Source: Marinobacter sediminum (GTDB lineage Bacteria; Pseudomonadota; Gammaproteobacteria; Pseudomonadales; Oleiphilaceae). From it: 64,000 nt of DNA. The DNA lies in contig NZ_JAGTWY010000001.1 in the NCBI RefSeq assembly GCF_023657445.1, positions 1,426,001-1,490,000 of the forward strand, given 5' to 3'. The translations under genes were made by a program, and so were the position numbers. The notes beneath the pieces are model-generated. The model was not told the origin of the DNA and searched no databases. It worked only from the letters and a program-made list of their open reading frames with translations. Below, in pieces: positions 52,672 to 61,989 of the stretch. Positions within the stretch are counted from its first letter, which is position 1. Each line of letters starts with the position of its first letter.

Positions 52672-55600
52672 TCAGGCTTCAGCCAGTGCCGCTGCTTCCT
52701 CAACATCCACTGATACCAGGCGCGAACATCCCGGCTCGTGCATGGTCACCCCCATCAGCTGATCCGCCATTTCCATCGCAATCTTGTTGTGGGTAATGTA
52801 GATGAACTGAACCTGTTTGGACATTTCCTTTACCATATTCGCATAGCGCCCGACGTTGGCATCATCAAGCGGCGCATCCACCTCGTCCAGCATACAGAAT
52901 GGCGCCGGATTGAGCTGGAAAATGGAAAAGACCAATGCGATGGCCGTCAATGCCTTCTCGCCACCCGATAGCAGGTGAATGGTACTGTTTTTCTTGCCCG
53001 GAGGTCGTGCCATGATCGCAACACCGGTTTCCAGCAGGTCTTCCCCGGTCAGCTCAAGGTAAGCATTGCCGCCCCCGAACACCTTCGGGAATAGGGCCTG
53101 AAGCCCCGCATTTACCTGATCAAACGTCTCCTTGAATCGCTGACGGGTCTCGCGGTCAATCTTGCGAATAGCGTTATCAAGGGTTTCCAGCGCCTCCATC
53201 AGGTCCTCGTGTTGGGTGTCCAGATAGGTCTTACGCTCACTCTGGACCTGATATTCCTCAATGGCCGCAAGGTTTATAGCGCCTAATCGCTGAATCCGGT
53301 TGCCAATTTTCTCCAGCTCATCCGCCCAGTCCTTTTCATTGGCACCCTCAGGCAACTGAGCCAGCACCTCCTGGAGTTTCACATCCAGTTCATTGAGTTG
53401 ATCTACATGATTCCCGGAACGGATTTCCAGCGCCTGGGACTCCATTTTCAGTTTTTCGAGCCTCGATCGCACCTCTTGAATAAGGTGATCTGTACGACTT
53501 CGACCCTGTTCCTTTTCCCGGACCTCACGATCAATTTCCTCAAGGGCATCCCGGGCAGAACCCAGCTTCTCCTCTTCAGCGAGCCGCCGGTCCAGCAATC
53601 CTTCGAGCTGCATCTGGAGATCTTCAATAGGCTCCTCTGCACTCTCCCGGCTCTCTCTGAGAATTTCAAGGCGCTCTTCCAGCCGTTCCTTCTGCAACTG
53701 CATCCGCTCGATAGTCTGCTTCAAACCATCCCGTTGACTGTTAAGAGACTGCAACTGAAGCTGCAGCTGATGGGCATGATCCCGGTCATGCCGTGCATCC
53801 TGGCGAAGCCGATCGAGATTTTCTCTCAGGCCATCTCGCTGTTCCAGCAAACGCTCCTTTTCTTCATCGCTGTCTTCCGTCGATGCCAGCGCCTGTTGCC
53901 ACTCCTCACGAGCTGTCTGCAGGCTTTCCTGCTGATCTTCCAGATTGAGCGAGACATCGGATAAGTCCTCGCGGATACGGTGAAGCCGGGCGTCTATCTG
54001 TTCTGCCCGGGCCCGCAGGCCACTGATTCTGGAGGAGAGCCCGCCAAGTTCCCGCTCGGCGTCACTCAGTGTTGCCTGAGCTTCGTCCCGGGCGGATTCC
54101 GCTCTTTCTGACCGTTCCTGCAGATTCTCAAGCCGTTCATTTGCGAATTCCAGCGCCTCTTCCGCATGATCCAGCTGTTCTGCCAGATCAGTGACTTTCT
54201 TCTGGCGCTCAATCACACCTACCTGCCCCGCATCGGAGTCGGGCATGAGGATCCAGTCGCGGGAAACCCAGACGCCAGCCGGTGTGATGGCGCTCTCGCC
54301 GTCCTTCAGGCTGCCACGAAGCTGTAATGCCTCTGCCAGGGTGTTAACGGTCTTTATTCCGTTCAGAAGCGAGGCAACTGCAGGTACTCCGGAAACCTTG
54401 GCCGCCAGCCCATTGCTTTCATTAGAGGCACCCAGCGACGAATTCACCACCGCCAGTCCTTTTGGCGCCCCCTCCATGGCTTGGGAGAGATGTTCGATGC
54501 CAGGCAGGGAAAGGCCATGGGTAAATCGTCCGATAACCTGCTCAACGGCGAATTCCCAGCCATTTTCGATACGCAACTGGCTGGCAACTCTGGGTGAATC
54601 CGTCAGCTCATGCTCAGTCAGCCAAGCCTGCAGGGCATCATCCTGTCCGCCCATTTGCTCGTCCAGCAGGGCCTGCTGGGATTCAAGCGAGGCACGAAGG
54701 CTCTGTACCTTCTGGCGTTCCTCCCCAACTCCGTGCTCTGCTTCACGAAGGTTTTGCCGGGCTTCATAAAGCTCATCCTGTAACGCAGCAATTCGCTCTG
54801 CGGCCTCCTCCCTCTGGAGCTCCAGAGTCTCTTGCTGCTCCAGCAGGTCTTCCAGTTCAGCCCGATCCATCTGGCCTTCCAGGAGGTTCTGCTCATCCTG
54901 TAACTTGCCATGCCGGCTACGAAGCTGCTCGATCGCATCCTCAAGTGAACGAATCCGTGATTGTGCCAGTTCGGCCTGGCGACGGGCATCGGAAGAGCGG
55001 CTACTGAAATCTTCCCATTTCTGCTGCCACTCACTCATGGCATCTTCCGCCATTTGAAGTTTCTCACCGGACTCCTCGGAACGGATGGCCAGGGCTTCCT
55101 GTTCAGGTTCAAGCATATCCAGCTCTTCCTGAATCCCCGTCAGCTTGTCCTCGTCCTGTTCGAGCTCCCGTGCCAGTTCACGCTGATTAGCCATGGCCTG
55201 ATCAAGCTCTGCAGCAGTCTGGCGACTGCGCTCACGCTGATGCTCAAGGCTTTGTTCGATACGGGCAATATCAGCCCCCGCTTCGTAGTATCGGGCCTGG
55301 GCACGGTTGAAGTGCTCAGTTCGATCCTGGTGGTTATCCCGCAGGGATTCCAGAGAGGTTTCCAGACTGACCCGCTCGGTCAGATTTTTCTCCAGTTCAA
55401 GCTCGGTGTCACGAATCTTCCCACGCCAGGTCTGCAGGTCATTATCGAGGGATTGCCAGCGAAGAACCGTCAACTCGGCTTTCTTCTGTCGCTCTTCCTG
55501 TTTGTAGGCCTTGTATTTTTCTGCTGCGGCTGCCTGCCGCTCAAGGTGCTGCAACTGACGCCCCAGCTCTTCACGAAGATCTGTCAGGCGCTCGAGGTTT

Positions 55601-56166
55601 TCCTGAGTCCGTCGAATACGGTTTTCGGTTTCCCTGCGCCGCTCCTTGTACTTGGAAATACCGGCTGCTTCCTCAATGTAAACGCGCAACTCTTCGGGCT
55701 TTGCCTCAATCAGCCGGGAAATCATTCCCTGCTCGATAATCGCATAACTCCGCGGGCCCAGACCGGTGCCAAGGAACAGATCGGTAATATCGCGACGACG
55801 GCACTTGGAGCCATTCAGGAAGTATTCCGACTGGCCCTCCCGGGACACGCGGCGACGAACCGAAATTTCGTTAAACCGGACAAATTCTCCAGGCGCAGAA
55901 CCGTCACTGTTATCGAAGACAAGTTCGATAGAAGCCTGACCAACCGGTTTGCGGGCACTGGAACCGTTGAAGATGACGTCGGTCATGGATTCGCCCCGCA
56001 GATATTTCGCGGAACTCTCACCCATTACCCATCGAACAGCGTCGATAATGTTCGATTTCCCACAGCCATTCGGTCCGACTACCGCTGCCATATTCGAAGG
56101 GAATGGCACAGTCGTTGGATCAACGAATGACTTGAATCCGGACAGCTTAATTGACTTCAGGCGCAT
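52672..56166 (-). CDS. smc: Chromosome segregation protein SMC
   Basis: A 1164-residue condensin ATPase. Walker A VGPNGCGKSNIIDAVRW (about 31-47), two long coiled-coil arms, a hinge at about 510-660 and C-terminal signature LLSGGEKALTAIALVFS with Walker B PAPFCMLDEVDAPLDD. Partner subunits ScpA and ScpB are encoded at 59.1-60.6 kb. The start codon shares its A with the GntR stop (TGATG). It acts in chromosome compaction and segregation. Confidence 0.98.
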   Translation of the reverse strand: MRLKSIKLSGFKSFVDPTTVPFPSNMAAVVGPNGCGKSNIIDAVRWVMGESSAKYLRGESMTDVIFNGSSARKPVGQASIELVFDNSDGSAPGEFVRFNEISVRRRVSREGQSEYFLNGSKCRRRDITDLFLGTGLGPRSYAIIEQGMISRLIEAKPEELRVYIEEAAGISKYKERRRETENRIRRTQENLERLTDLREELGRQLQHLERQAAAAEKYKAYKQEERQKKAELTVLRWQSLDNDLQTWRGKIRDTELELEKNLTERVSLETSLESLRDNHQDRTEHFNRAQARYYEAGADIARIEQSLEHQRERSRQTAAELDQAMANQRELARELEQDEDKLTGIQEELDMLEPEQEALAIRSEESGEKLQMAEDAMSEWQQKWEDFSSRSSDARRQAELAQSRIRSLEDAIEQLRSRHGKLQDEQNLLEGQMDRAELEDLLEQQETLELQREEAAERIAALQDELYEARQNLREAEHGVGEERQKVQSLRASLESQQALLDEQMGGQDDALQAWLTEHELTDSPRVASQLRIENGWEFAVEQVIGRFTHGLSLPGIEHLSQAMEGAPKGLAVVNSSLGASNESNGLAAKVSGVPAVASLLNGIKTVNTLAEALQLRGSLKDGESAITPAGVWVSRDWILMPDSDAGQVGVIERQKKVTDLAEQLDHAEEALEFANERLENLQERSERAESARDEAQATLSDAERELGGLSSRISGLRARAEQIDARLHRIREDLSDVSLNLEDQQESLQTAREEWQQALASTEDSDEEKERLLEQRDGLRENLDRLRQDARHDRDHAHQLQLQLQSLNSQRDGLKQTIERMQLQKERLEERLEILRESRESAEEPIEDLQMQLEGLLDRRLAEEEKLGSARDALEEIDREVREKEQGRSRTDHLIQEVRSRLEKLKMESQALEIRSGNHVDQLNELDVKLQEVLAQLPEGANEKDWADELEKIGNRIQRLGAINLAAIEEYQVQSERKTYLDTQHEDLMEALETLDNAIRKIDRETRQRFKETFDQVNAGLQALFPKVFGGGNAYLELTGEDLLETGVAIMARPPGKKNSTIHLLSGGEKALTAIALVFSIFQLNPAPFCMLDEVDAPLDDANVGRYANMVKEMSKQVQFIYITHNKIAMEMADQLMGVTMHEPGCSRLVSVDVEEAAALAEA

Positions 56167-56849
56167 CAGGCGCTCTCCTCCTCCCTGAGAATGGTCAGAA
56201 CCTGCTGGCGCTGGTGCTCACCAAACGCCTGAATGACTGCTTGCAGTTTTTCGGAATCATCACTGACAGCGGCGTCGGCCAGTTGCCGGAAAAAGGCCGC
56301 TGTTGCGCCGATTTCTTCCCGGAAGTTTTCCAGGGCAACAAAATAAGTCCGGCTGATGGCAGGCCGGAAATTCTCCAGGGTTTCCTCGAGGAAAGGGTTC
56401 TCCACCAGCCCGTAGGCATACCTCATTACACCAAAGCCCGCGTCAATCACCTGCTCAGCAGCGTCGACTCCGGAGGAATTCAGTGCATCAATCACCGCCT
56501 GAAGCTCCTGGACCTGCCCCATCACACCGCCGAGTTCCTTACCGGACCAGCGCTCCAGAACTTTGCGGCCAAGCATGCACAGCAAATCAATGTAGATATC
56601 GTAAAGACTGTTCACGCTCTCTGGAGTGAGACTCGAGACCACTGCCCCACGACGGGGGAATATCTCTATTAAATGCCGCCGTTCAAGGATCAGTAACGCC
56701 TCGCGGACGGAACCACGACTGACGTTAAGCTCACCGGAGACCTTCAGCTCCTGGATTCGCTCTCCGGGTTTGAGATCGCGCGTGATAATCCGCTGCCCAA
56801 GGTGTTGGGCGATTTGCTCAGACAGACTTTCCGGGGCCTGAAACCTCAT
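56166..56849 (-). CDS. GntR/FCD-family transcriptional regulator
   Basis: A 227-residue regulator. N-terminal winged helix-turn-helix (about 10-75: LKPGERIQELKVSGELNVSR and GSVREALLILERR); C-terminal all-helical FCD ligand domain. Ligand not known. It ends at the start of smc (1-base overlap), an arrangement seen in Pseudomonas and relatives. Upstream lies a 290-base shared region with the divergent GGDEF gene. Confidence 0.9.
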   Translation of the reverse strand: MRFQAPESLSEQIAQHLGQRIITRDLKPGERIQELKVSGELNVSRGSVREALLILERRHLIEIFPRRGAVVSSLTPESVNSLYDIYIDLLCMLGRKVLERWSGKELGGVMGQVQELQAVIDALNSSGVDAAEQVIDAGFGVMRYAYGLVENPFLEETLENFRPAISRTYFVALENFREEIGATAAFFRQLADAAVSDDSEKLQAVIQAFGEHQRQQVLTILREEESA

Positions 56850-57139
56850 AGAATTAGTCGCTCACTTCTGCAGACGGCAAAATCATAAGCGCACGAGTTT
56901 ACCACAGGCATTGGCAAGCCCCATCCCCCCTTGTCCGACATTTTGATCCCTGCCGAACCCTGGCCCGGCAAAGCCCTGCCGTTTTTTTGACGCCTTTTCC
57001 CAGAAACACCCCAAAATCTTGCGAACTTACACGAGAATGTATCGATAGGACATTGTTTTATATCTTTTTAACCATTACGGCATGGTTGGTGCTTAATCAC
57101 TCGAAATCACTGTAAACTTCAGCGACAGAGTGAGCCGTA
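56850..57139. other. Divergent promoter region between gntR and the GGDEF gene
   Basis: This 290-base AT-rich stretch (around 57050-57090 especially) contains no gene. It should hold both promoters by position; no strong hairpin or operator was recognised. Confidence 0.4.
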
Positions 57140-58066
57140 GTGAAACACATACCGTCCATCCAACGACCTGGCTCCCAGCCTCAGAAACTGGCAGCTTTGA
57201 GACAAGCCCATCAGGACTGGAACAGCGCGCCGGATGTATTCACCAAACTGACGCGCCGCCTGTCAACGACCCTCTCTCTGGAAACCCAGTTGGGCATTCT
57301 GGCGGAGGAGCTCGGCTCAATCGTCCCCTTCGATTCACTTAATTACCACCATCGCGTTGCCCGCAGGGATTTTGTCTTTGCGACAGGAATGGGTGGGCCG
57401 CACCGCTGTGAATACCGCCTGAATCTGGAAGGGGTCAGTTTGGGAACACTGACACTGCACAGACGCCAGAAATTCTCTGAGGAGGAGCTTCAGGGAATAG
57501 AGATGATCATCGGTGCCGCAATATGCCCACTGAGAAACGCCTGCCAGTATCTTGCGATCGAACAGGCATCACTCACGGATTCCCTCACAGGAATACCGAA
57601 TAAGCGAGCCATGGACGAGTCACTGGAGCGCACGACCCAGCTCGCCGACCGCCATCACGAAGACTATTCACTGATTCTCTGTGACCTCGATCATTTCAAG
57701 TCCGTCAACGACAATCATGGTCACGTTGTTGGCGACCATCTTTTGCAGCTGGCCGCAGAGGCTCTTGAGCGCTCCCTGCGCACTTCAGACACTGTCTATC
57801 GGTTTGGCGGTGAGGAGTTTGCCATTTTGCTGCCTCATACCAATGATGAGGATGCGAAAGACGTCGCTGACAGGATCCGTAAGGCAGTCTGCGACATTGA
57901 GATCGATTGCGGCGGAACCAAACTGTCAATTACTGCAAGTTGCGGTGTCGCCATGCACATCGAAGAAGAGTTGCCCGGGCAGTGGGTTGCCCGGGCGGAC
58001 GAAGCACTTTACCGTGCCAAAAGTCAGGGCCGAAACTGTACCCGGGTTTTTGCTTCGATCAGCTGA
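57140..58066 (+). CDS. GGDEF-domain diguanylate cyclase
   Basis: A 308-residue protein. Residues about 30-140 are GAF-like and there is no membrane segment. GGDEF domain about 145-305: DSLTGIPNKRAMDE (144-157), metal-binding LILCDLDHFKSVND and the active-site RFGGEEFAILLPH (GGEEF form, catalytically competent). No obvious RxxD inhibitory site was checked further. It makes c-di-GMP, favouring sessile growth. Translation starts at GTG 57140 with GAGTGAG upstream. Its stop is four bases from the rluB stop. Confidence 0.92.
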   Translation: MKHIPSIQRPGSQPQKLAALRQAHQDWNSAPDVFTKLTRRLSTTLSLETQLGILAEELGSIVPFDSLNYHHRVARRDFVFATGMGGPHRCEYRLNLEGVSLGTLTLHRRQKFSEEELQGIEMIIGAAICPLRNACQYLAIEQASLTDSLTGIPNKRAMDESLERTTQLADRHHEDYSLILCDLDHFKSVNDNHGHVVGDHLLQLAAEALERSLRTSDTVYRFGGEEFAILLPHTNDEDAKDVADRIRKAVCDIEIDCGGTKLSITASCGVAMHIEEELPGQWVARADEALYRAKSQGRNCTRVFASIS

Positions 58067-58069
58067 ACG

Positions 58070-59047
58070 TTACTTCCGTGGCCCCTTGTTCCGGGCGCCA
58101 CTTCCCTTATCAGCAGCCTTCGACGGGCGGGTGTCACTGACCTGCCAACGTTTGGTACCTGGCTTTTTGTTGCTGCCACGCCCGGGACTTTTCCGGCGCT
58201 GGCGATCCTGAGCGGCCTTCTCATCGGGTGTTTTCTGGGGGATATCCTTTAAGGCCAAACCAACGGTGCGACTCAGAGTATCAACCGACTTCTGGTCAAG
58301 CTCTTCCCATTTCCCCAGTGTCAGCCTGCTTGGCAGAAAGACCGGTCCATAGCGCACACGCTTGAGACGGCTGACCCTTACACCCTGGGATTCCCACAAG
58401 CGGCGTACTTCCCGGTTCCGCCCCTCAAACAGTGTGACGTGAAACCAACGGTTGATTCCGCTTCCGCCAGCGGGCGAAATGTCGCTGAATTTGGCCATGC
58501 CATCCTCCAGCAAAACGCCATCCATCAACCGCTTGATCATGGCATCATCCACTTCCCCGAAAATACGTACAGCGTACTCTCGGTCTATTTCGCTGGAAGG
58601 GTGCATGAGGCGATTAGCCAGTTCGCCGTCGGTGGTAAAGAGAACGAGACCCGTCGTATTGATATCCAGGCGACCAATAGAGATCCAGCGATGGTCCTTC
58701 AGACGGGGAAGCCGGTCAAACACTGTAGGGCGGCCCTCCGGGTCCTTGCGAGTGGTCAGCTCGCCCTCCGGCTTATTGTAGATCAACACACGGCGAACGA
58801 CTTCGGCCGCGCCAGACACATCCAGGCGCTTGCCATCAAGCTCAAACCGGTCTTCCACTGTCGCTTTCTGACCCGGAGCTGCCGGTTCGCCGTTAACGAT
58901 CAGCCTTCCGGTCTCCATCCAGCCCTCAATTTCACGACGAGATCCGACACCCGCCCGGGCCAGAAGCTTCTGGATTCGTTCCGGGCCGTCTTGGCTCACT
59001 TTTTCACTGGCCGGTTTCGCGGCCTGTCTGGGGCGTTCTGACGCCAT
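58070..59047 (-). CDS. rluB: 23S rRNA pseudouridine(2605) synthase RluB
   Basis: A 325-residue enzyme. S4 RNA-binding domain (about 22-75: RIQKLLARAGVGSRREIEGW), then catalytic domain with YNKPEGELTT and the catalytic Asp in ISIGRLDINTTGLVLFTTDG (about 145). The basic, low-complexity C-terminal tail (about 265-325; Lys, Arg, Pro, Gly rich) is typical of RluB. It modifies U2605 of 23S rRNA. It lies 38 bases after scpB. Confidence 0.95.
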   Translation of the reverse strand: MASERPRQAAKPASEKVSQDGPERIQKLLARAGVGSRREIEGWMETGRLIVNGEPAAPGQKATVEDRFELDGKRLDVSGAAEVVRRVLIYNKPEGELTTRKDPEGRPTVFDRLPRLKDHRWISIGRLDINTTGLVLFTTDGELANRLMHPSSEIDREYAVRIFGEVDDAMIKRLMDGVLLEDGMAKFSDISPAGGSGINRWFHVTLFEGRNREVRRLWESQGVRVSRLKRVRYGPVFLPSRLTLGKWEELDQKSVDTLSRTVGLALKDIPQKTPDEKAAQDRQRRKSPGRGSNKKPGTKRWQVSDTRPSKAADKGSGARNKGPRK

Positions 59048-59085
59048 GAATCAATCCTTAGTAACTGCCTGACACCGTGGTGGCA

Positions 59086-59715
59086 TCAGTGAAGTGTCTG
59101 CTCGTCCGAATCACTCTTTGACGGGGATTCGAACTCGATTTCTGCCTGCATGTTCTTTTCAATTTCCCGGCCAATTTCCTCAAGATCACGGATTTCCGAC
59201 AGAGGCGGCAACTGATCAAGCCCTGTCAGATTGAAATAATCCAGAAACTGTTTGGTGGTTGCGTACATGGCAGGCCGGCCCGGTACATCACGGTGGCCAA
59301 CAACGCGCACCCACTCTCGCTCAAGCAGTGTGCGAATGATATTGCTGCTTACCGTTACACCCCGGATGTCTTCAATCTCGCCGCGCGTGATTGGCTGCCG
59401 GTAGGCAATCAGGGCGAGGGTCTCCAGTAAGGCACGGGAATACCGCTGGGGCTTCTCCTCGAAAAGTTTGCCAACCCAGGGAGCGTATTCCTGGCGAACC
59501 TGAAGACGATAACCGCTGGCAACCTTGCGAAGCTCAAACCCCCTGCCGTCACAGGCATCTTCCAGTAACACCATTACATGCTCCATCACCTGCCGGGCGG
59601 GGCGCTCATCTTCGGTAAACAACTCACGCAGCTGATCCAGTGACAGGGGCTTACCAGCTGCCAAAAGAGCGGCCTCGGTAATGGCCTGGATACGTAATAG
59701 ATGCTCTTCATTCAT
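59086..59715 (-). CDS. scpB: Segregation and condensation protein B
   Basis: A 209-residue protein with two winged-helix domains. LRIQAITEAALLAAGKPLSL (about 6-25) and QRYSRALLETLALIAYRQPITRGEIEDIRG (given in parts: ALLETLALIAYRQPITRGEI near 96) are characteristic ScpB elements. ScpB binds ScpA and tunes SMC ATPase activity. It lies 44 bases downstream of scpA. The last 30 residues are acidic. Confidence 0.96.
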   Translation of the reverse strand: MNEEHLLRIQAITEAALLAAGKPLSLDQLRELFTEDERPARQVMEHVMVLLEDACDGRGFELRKVASGYRLQVRQEYAPWVGKLFEEKPQRYSRALLETLALIAYRQPITRGEIEDIRGVTVSSNIIRTLLEREWVRVVGHRDVPGRPAMYATTKQFLDYFNLTGLDQLPPLSEIRDLEEIGREIEKNMQAEIEFESPSKSDSDEQTLH

Positions 59716-59759
59716 AACAGATACCCGATTTTTCGTATTCTCGTCGATGGACGGCCGTA

Positions 59760-60593
59760 TCAGCTCGTCGAGCGGGCCCGGACATGAATCGGGCCGAGAA
59801 CCTCTGCCTGCACGACTTCAATCAACTGCTCCTTAACCAGTTCCAGCGTGGCAAGAAACGTGACGACTACGCCTAACTTCCCTTCTTCCAGGGTAAACAG
59901 GCTTTCGAACGTTATAAATTTTTCGTCCTGAAGCACAGACAGGATGGCGGACATGCGTTCCCGGGTGGACAACCTCTCCCGCTCCACATGGTGGCTGGTG
60001 AACAGGTCGGCCCGCTGGAGAACTCCCTGCAGCGCCAGCAGCATTTCCCGCAAATCAACATCTGGATGAGGCTGACTCGACGGCATTTTGGGTAAAGCAG
60101 CCGAACCTGCGAAATTGTCCCGTTCCAGCCGCGGGATTTCGTCAATATCCTCCGCTGCCTTTTTGAACCGCTCATACTGCTGCAGGCGGCGAATCAGCTC
60201 GGCACGGGGATCAATCTCTTCTTCATCCTCACTTTCCTGCCTGGGCAGCAGCATTCGCGATTTGATCTCTGCCAGCGTCGCTGCCATCACCAGATATTCG
60301 GCCGCAAGCTCAAAGCGCATGGCTTCGACGGCGCCGATATAGTCCATGTACTGGCGGGTGATCTCACTGACATCGATCTCCAGAATATTCATATTCTGGC
60401 GACGGATAAGATAAAGGAGGAGATCCAGAGGCCCTTCAAATGCCTCCAGAAATACAGCCAGCGCATCGGGCGGAATGTAGAGATCTTTGGGCACATCCAC
60501 CACGGGCTTCCCGGACACACGAGCAAGTGGCGACTGTTCAGCCACTCCCTCTTCAGCTCCGGACACTGGCGTGCCTGTGGTGTCGTCCGTCAT
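59760..60593 (-). CDS. scpA: Segregation and condensation protein A (kleisin)
   Basis: A 277-residue kleisin bridging SMC heads. After a 40-residue extension come FEGPLDLLLYLIRRQNMNIL (about 53-72) and YLVMAATLAEIKSRMLLPRQ (about 101-120), the family signatures, and a C-terminal winged helix. The ATG at 60593 lies behind GGAGGAGAGAGG. It follows trpS by 60 bases. Confidence 0.97.
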   Translation of the reverse strand: MTDDTTGTPVSGAEEGVAEQSPLARVSGKPVVDVPKDLYIPPDALAVFLEAFEGPLDLLLYLIRRQNMNILEIDVSEITRQYMDYIGAVEAMRFELAAEYLVMAATLAEIKSRMLLPRQESEDEEEIDPRAELIRRLQQYERFKKAAEDIDEIPRLERDNFAGSAALPKMPSSQPHPDVDLREMLLALQGVLQRADLFTSHHVERERLSTRERMSAILSVLQDEKFITFESLFTLEEGKLGVVVTFLATLELVKEQLIEVVQAEVLGPIHVRARSTS

Positions 60594-60653
60594 AACCTCT
60601 CTCCTCCTGGGGAATCCGGTAGCTGCTCTCGACGCCCGAAAAAAGGCGGAGTT

Positions 60654-61868
60654 CTATCGGTAATGAAGCCCCATAGCAGCTCGCACTTCCTCAAGAGTGT
60701 CCCGCGCTGCATCCCGTGCATGCTCACGACCTTCCTGCAAAATGGAATGTACCAGATCCGGGTTGCTCTCGTATTCACGAGCTCTCGCATGCAACGGGCG
60801 TTGCTCTTCGACGATGGCGTCAATGAGAGGCTTCTTGCAGTCAAGACAGCCAATCCCGGCGCTCCGACATCCATTCTGCACCCAGTCCTGTGTATCCGCG
60901 TCTGAGTAAACCTTGTGCATGCTCCAGACCGGGCACTTATCCGGATCTCCTGCATCAGTTCTACGCACGCGCTGCGGATCTGTCTGCATGGTTCGAACCT
61001 TCTGGGCAACGCTGTCCGGCTCTTCCCGAAGGCCAATATAGTTATTGTAGGACTTCGACATTTTCTGGCCGTCGAGCCCCGGCAATTTGGACTCAGGCGT
61101 CAGCAGCGGCTGAGGTTCCGGCAAGATGACCTTGCCGCCACCCTCAATGTAGCCATAAAGACGCTCACGATCTCCCAGAGAAATATTCTGCTGCTCTTTC
61201 AGTAAGGCCCGGGCAGTCTCAAGAGATTCCAGGTCGCCTTCTTCCTGATAGCGCCTTTTGAGATTGCGGTAGAGTTTGGCGTTCTTTTTTCCCATCTTCA
61301 CGATGGCGCCTTCCGCCTGCTCTTCAAAGCCAGGTTCGCGGCCATAGATATGATTAAAACGACGGGCGATTTCGCGTGTAATTTCCACATGGGAAACCTG
61401 ATCAGCACCAACCGGAACTTTGCCTGCGCGATAAACGAGGATATCAGCGCTTTGCAGGAGCGGGTAACCCAGAAAACCATAAGTCGCCAGGTCTTTCTCG
61501 CGCAACTTTTCCTGCTGATCCTTGAACGTAGGGACCCGTTCAAGCCAGCCCAATGGCGTGATCATGGACAACAGCAAGTGCAATTCCGCATGCTCCGGAA
61601 CCTGGGACTGGATGAACAGTGTGGAAGACCCGGGATTGACGCCTGCGGCTAACCAGTCAATCACCATATCCCAGACACTTTGCTCGATACCCGAAGGATC
61701 GTCGTACTGGGTTGTTAGCGCATGCCAGTCAGCGATGAAGAAAAAGCACTCGAATTCGTGCTGGAGTTTCACCCAGTTTTTCAGCACACCATGATAGTGA
61801 CCAAGGTGAAGCTTGCCGGTCGGACGCATACCGGACAAAACTCTTTGCTGGGAATCTACAGAACTCAA
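60654..61868 (-). CDS. trpS: Tryptophanyl-tRNA synthetase with Cys4 motif
   Basis: A 404-residue class I synthetase. HIGH-type RPTGKLHLGHYHG is near 15-27 and KMSKS near 240 (DGQKMSKSYNNY). The TTG at 61868 is taken as the start because GGAG lies eight bases upstream; the longer frame begins with non-family residues. It carries cysteines spaced C-x21-C-x6-C-x2-C (CPVW... then CRSAGIGCLDC), very close to the [4Fe-4S] motif known from Thermotoga maritima TrpRS. It lies downstream of sucCD after a terminator. Confidence 0.95.
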   Translation of the reverse strand: MSSVDSQQRVLSGMRPTGKLHLGHYHGVLKNWVKLQHEFECFFFIADWHALTTQYDDPSGIEQSVWDMVIDWLAAGVNPGSSTLFIQSQVPEHAELHLLLSMITPLGWLERVPTFKDQQEKLREKDLATYGFLGYPLLQSADILVYRAGKVPVGADQVSHVEITREIARRFNHIYGREPGFEEQAEGAIVKMGKKNAKLYRNLKRRYQEEGDLESLETARALLKEQQNISLGDRERLYGYIEGGGKVILPEPQPLLTPESKLPGLDGQKMSKSYNNYIGLREEPDSVAQKVRTMQTDPQRVRRTDAGDPDKCPVWSMHKVYSDADTQDWVQNGCRSAGIGCLDCKKPLIDAIVEEQRPLHARAREYESNPDLVHSILQEGREHARDAARDTLEEVRAAMGLHYR

Positions 61869-61929
61869 AGCACGAACTCCTTCTGTTTGAATGTAACCGG
61901 CCCAAGATAATTCGGGCGACCAGGCATTA

Positions 61930-61975
61930 TAAATAAAAAACCCCCGCACTGCAGGGCAGAACGGGGGTTTTTATT
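61930..61975 (-). terminator. Rho-independent terminator after sucD
   Basis: CCCCCG (61941-61946) pairs with CGGGGG (61962-61967), with an inner CTGC/GCAG stem; A and T runs flank both sides, so it can work in both directions. It ends the sucCD transcript before trpS. Confidence 0.88.
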
Positions 61976-61989
61976 GAAAGAAGGCTAAC

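Noticed and set aside
54961..56130. 389-aa plus-strand frame across smc
   Set aside because: Antisense of SMC coiled coil and head; no start signal or recognisable domain.
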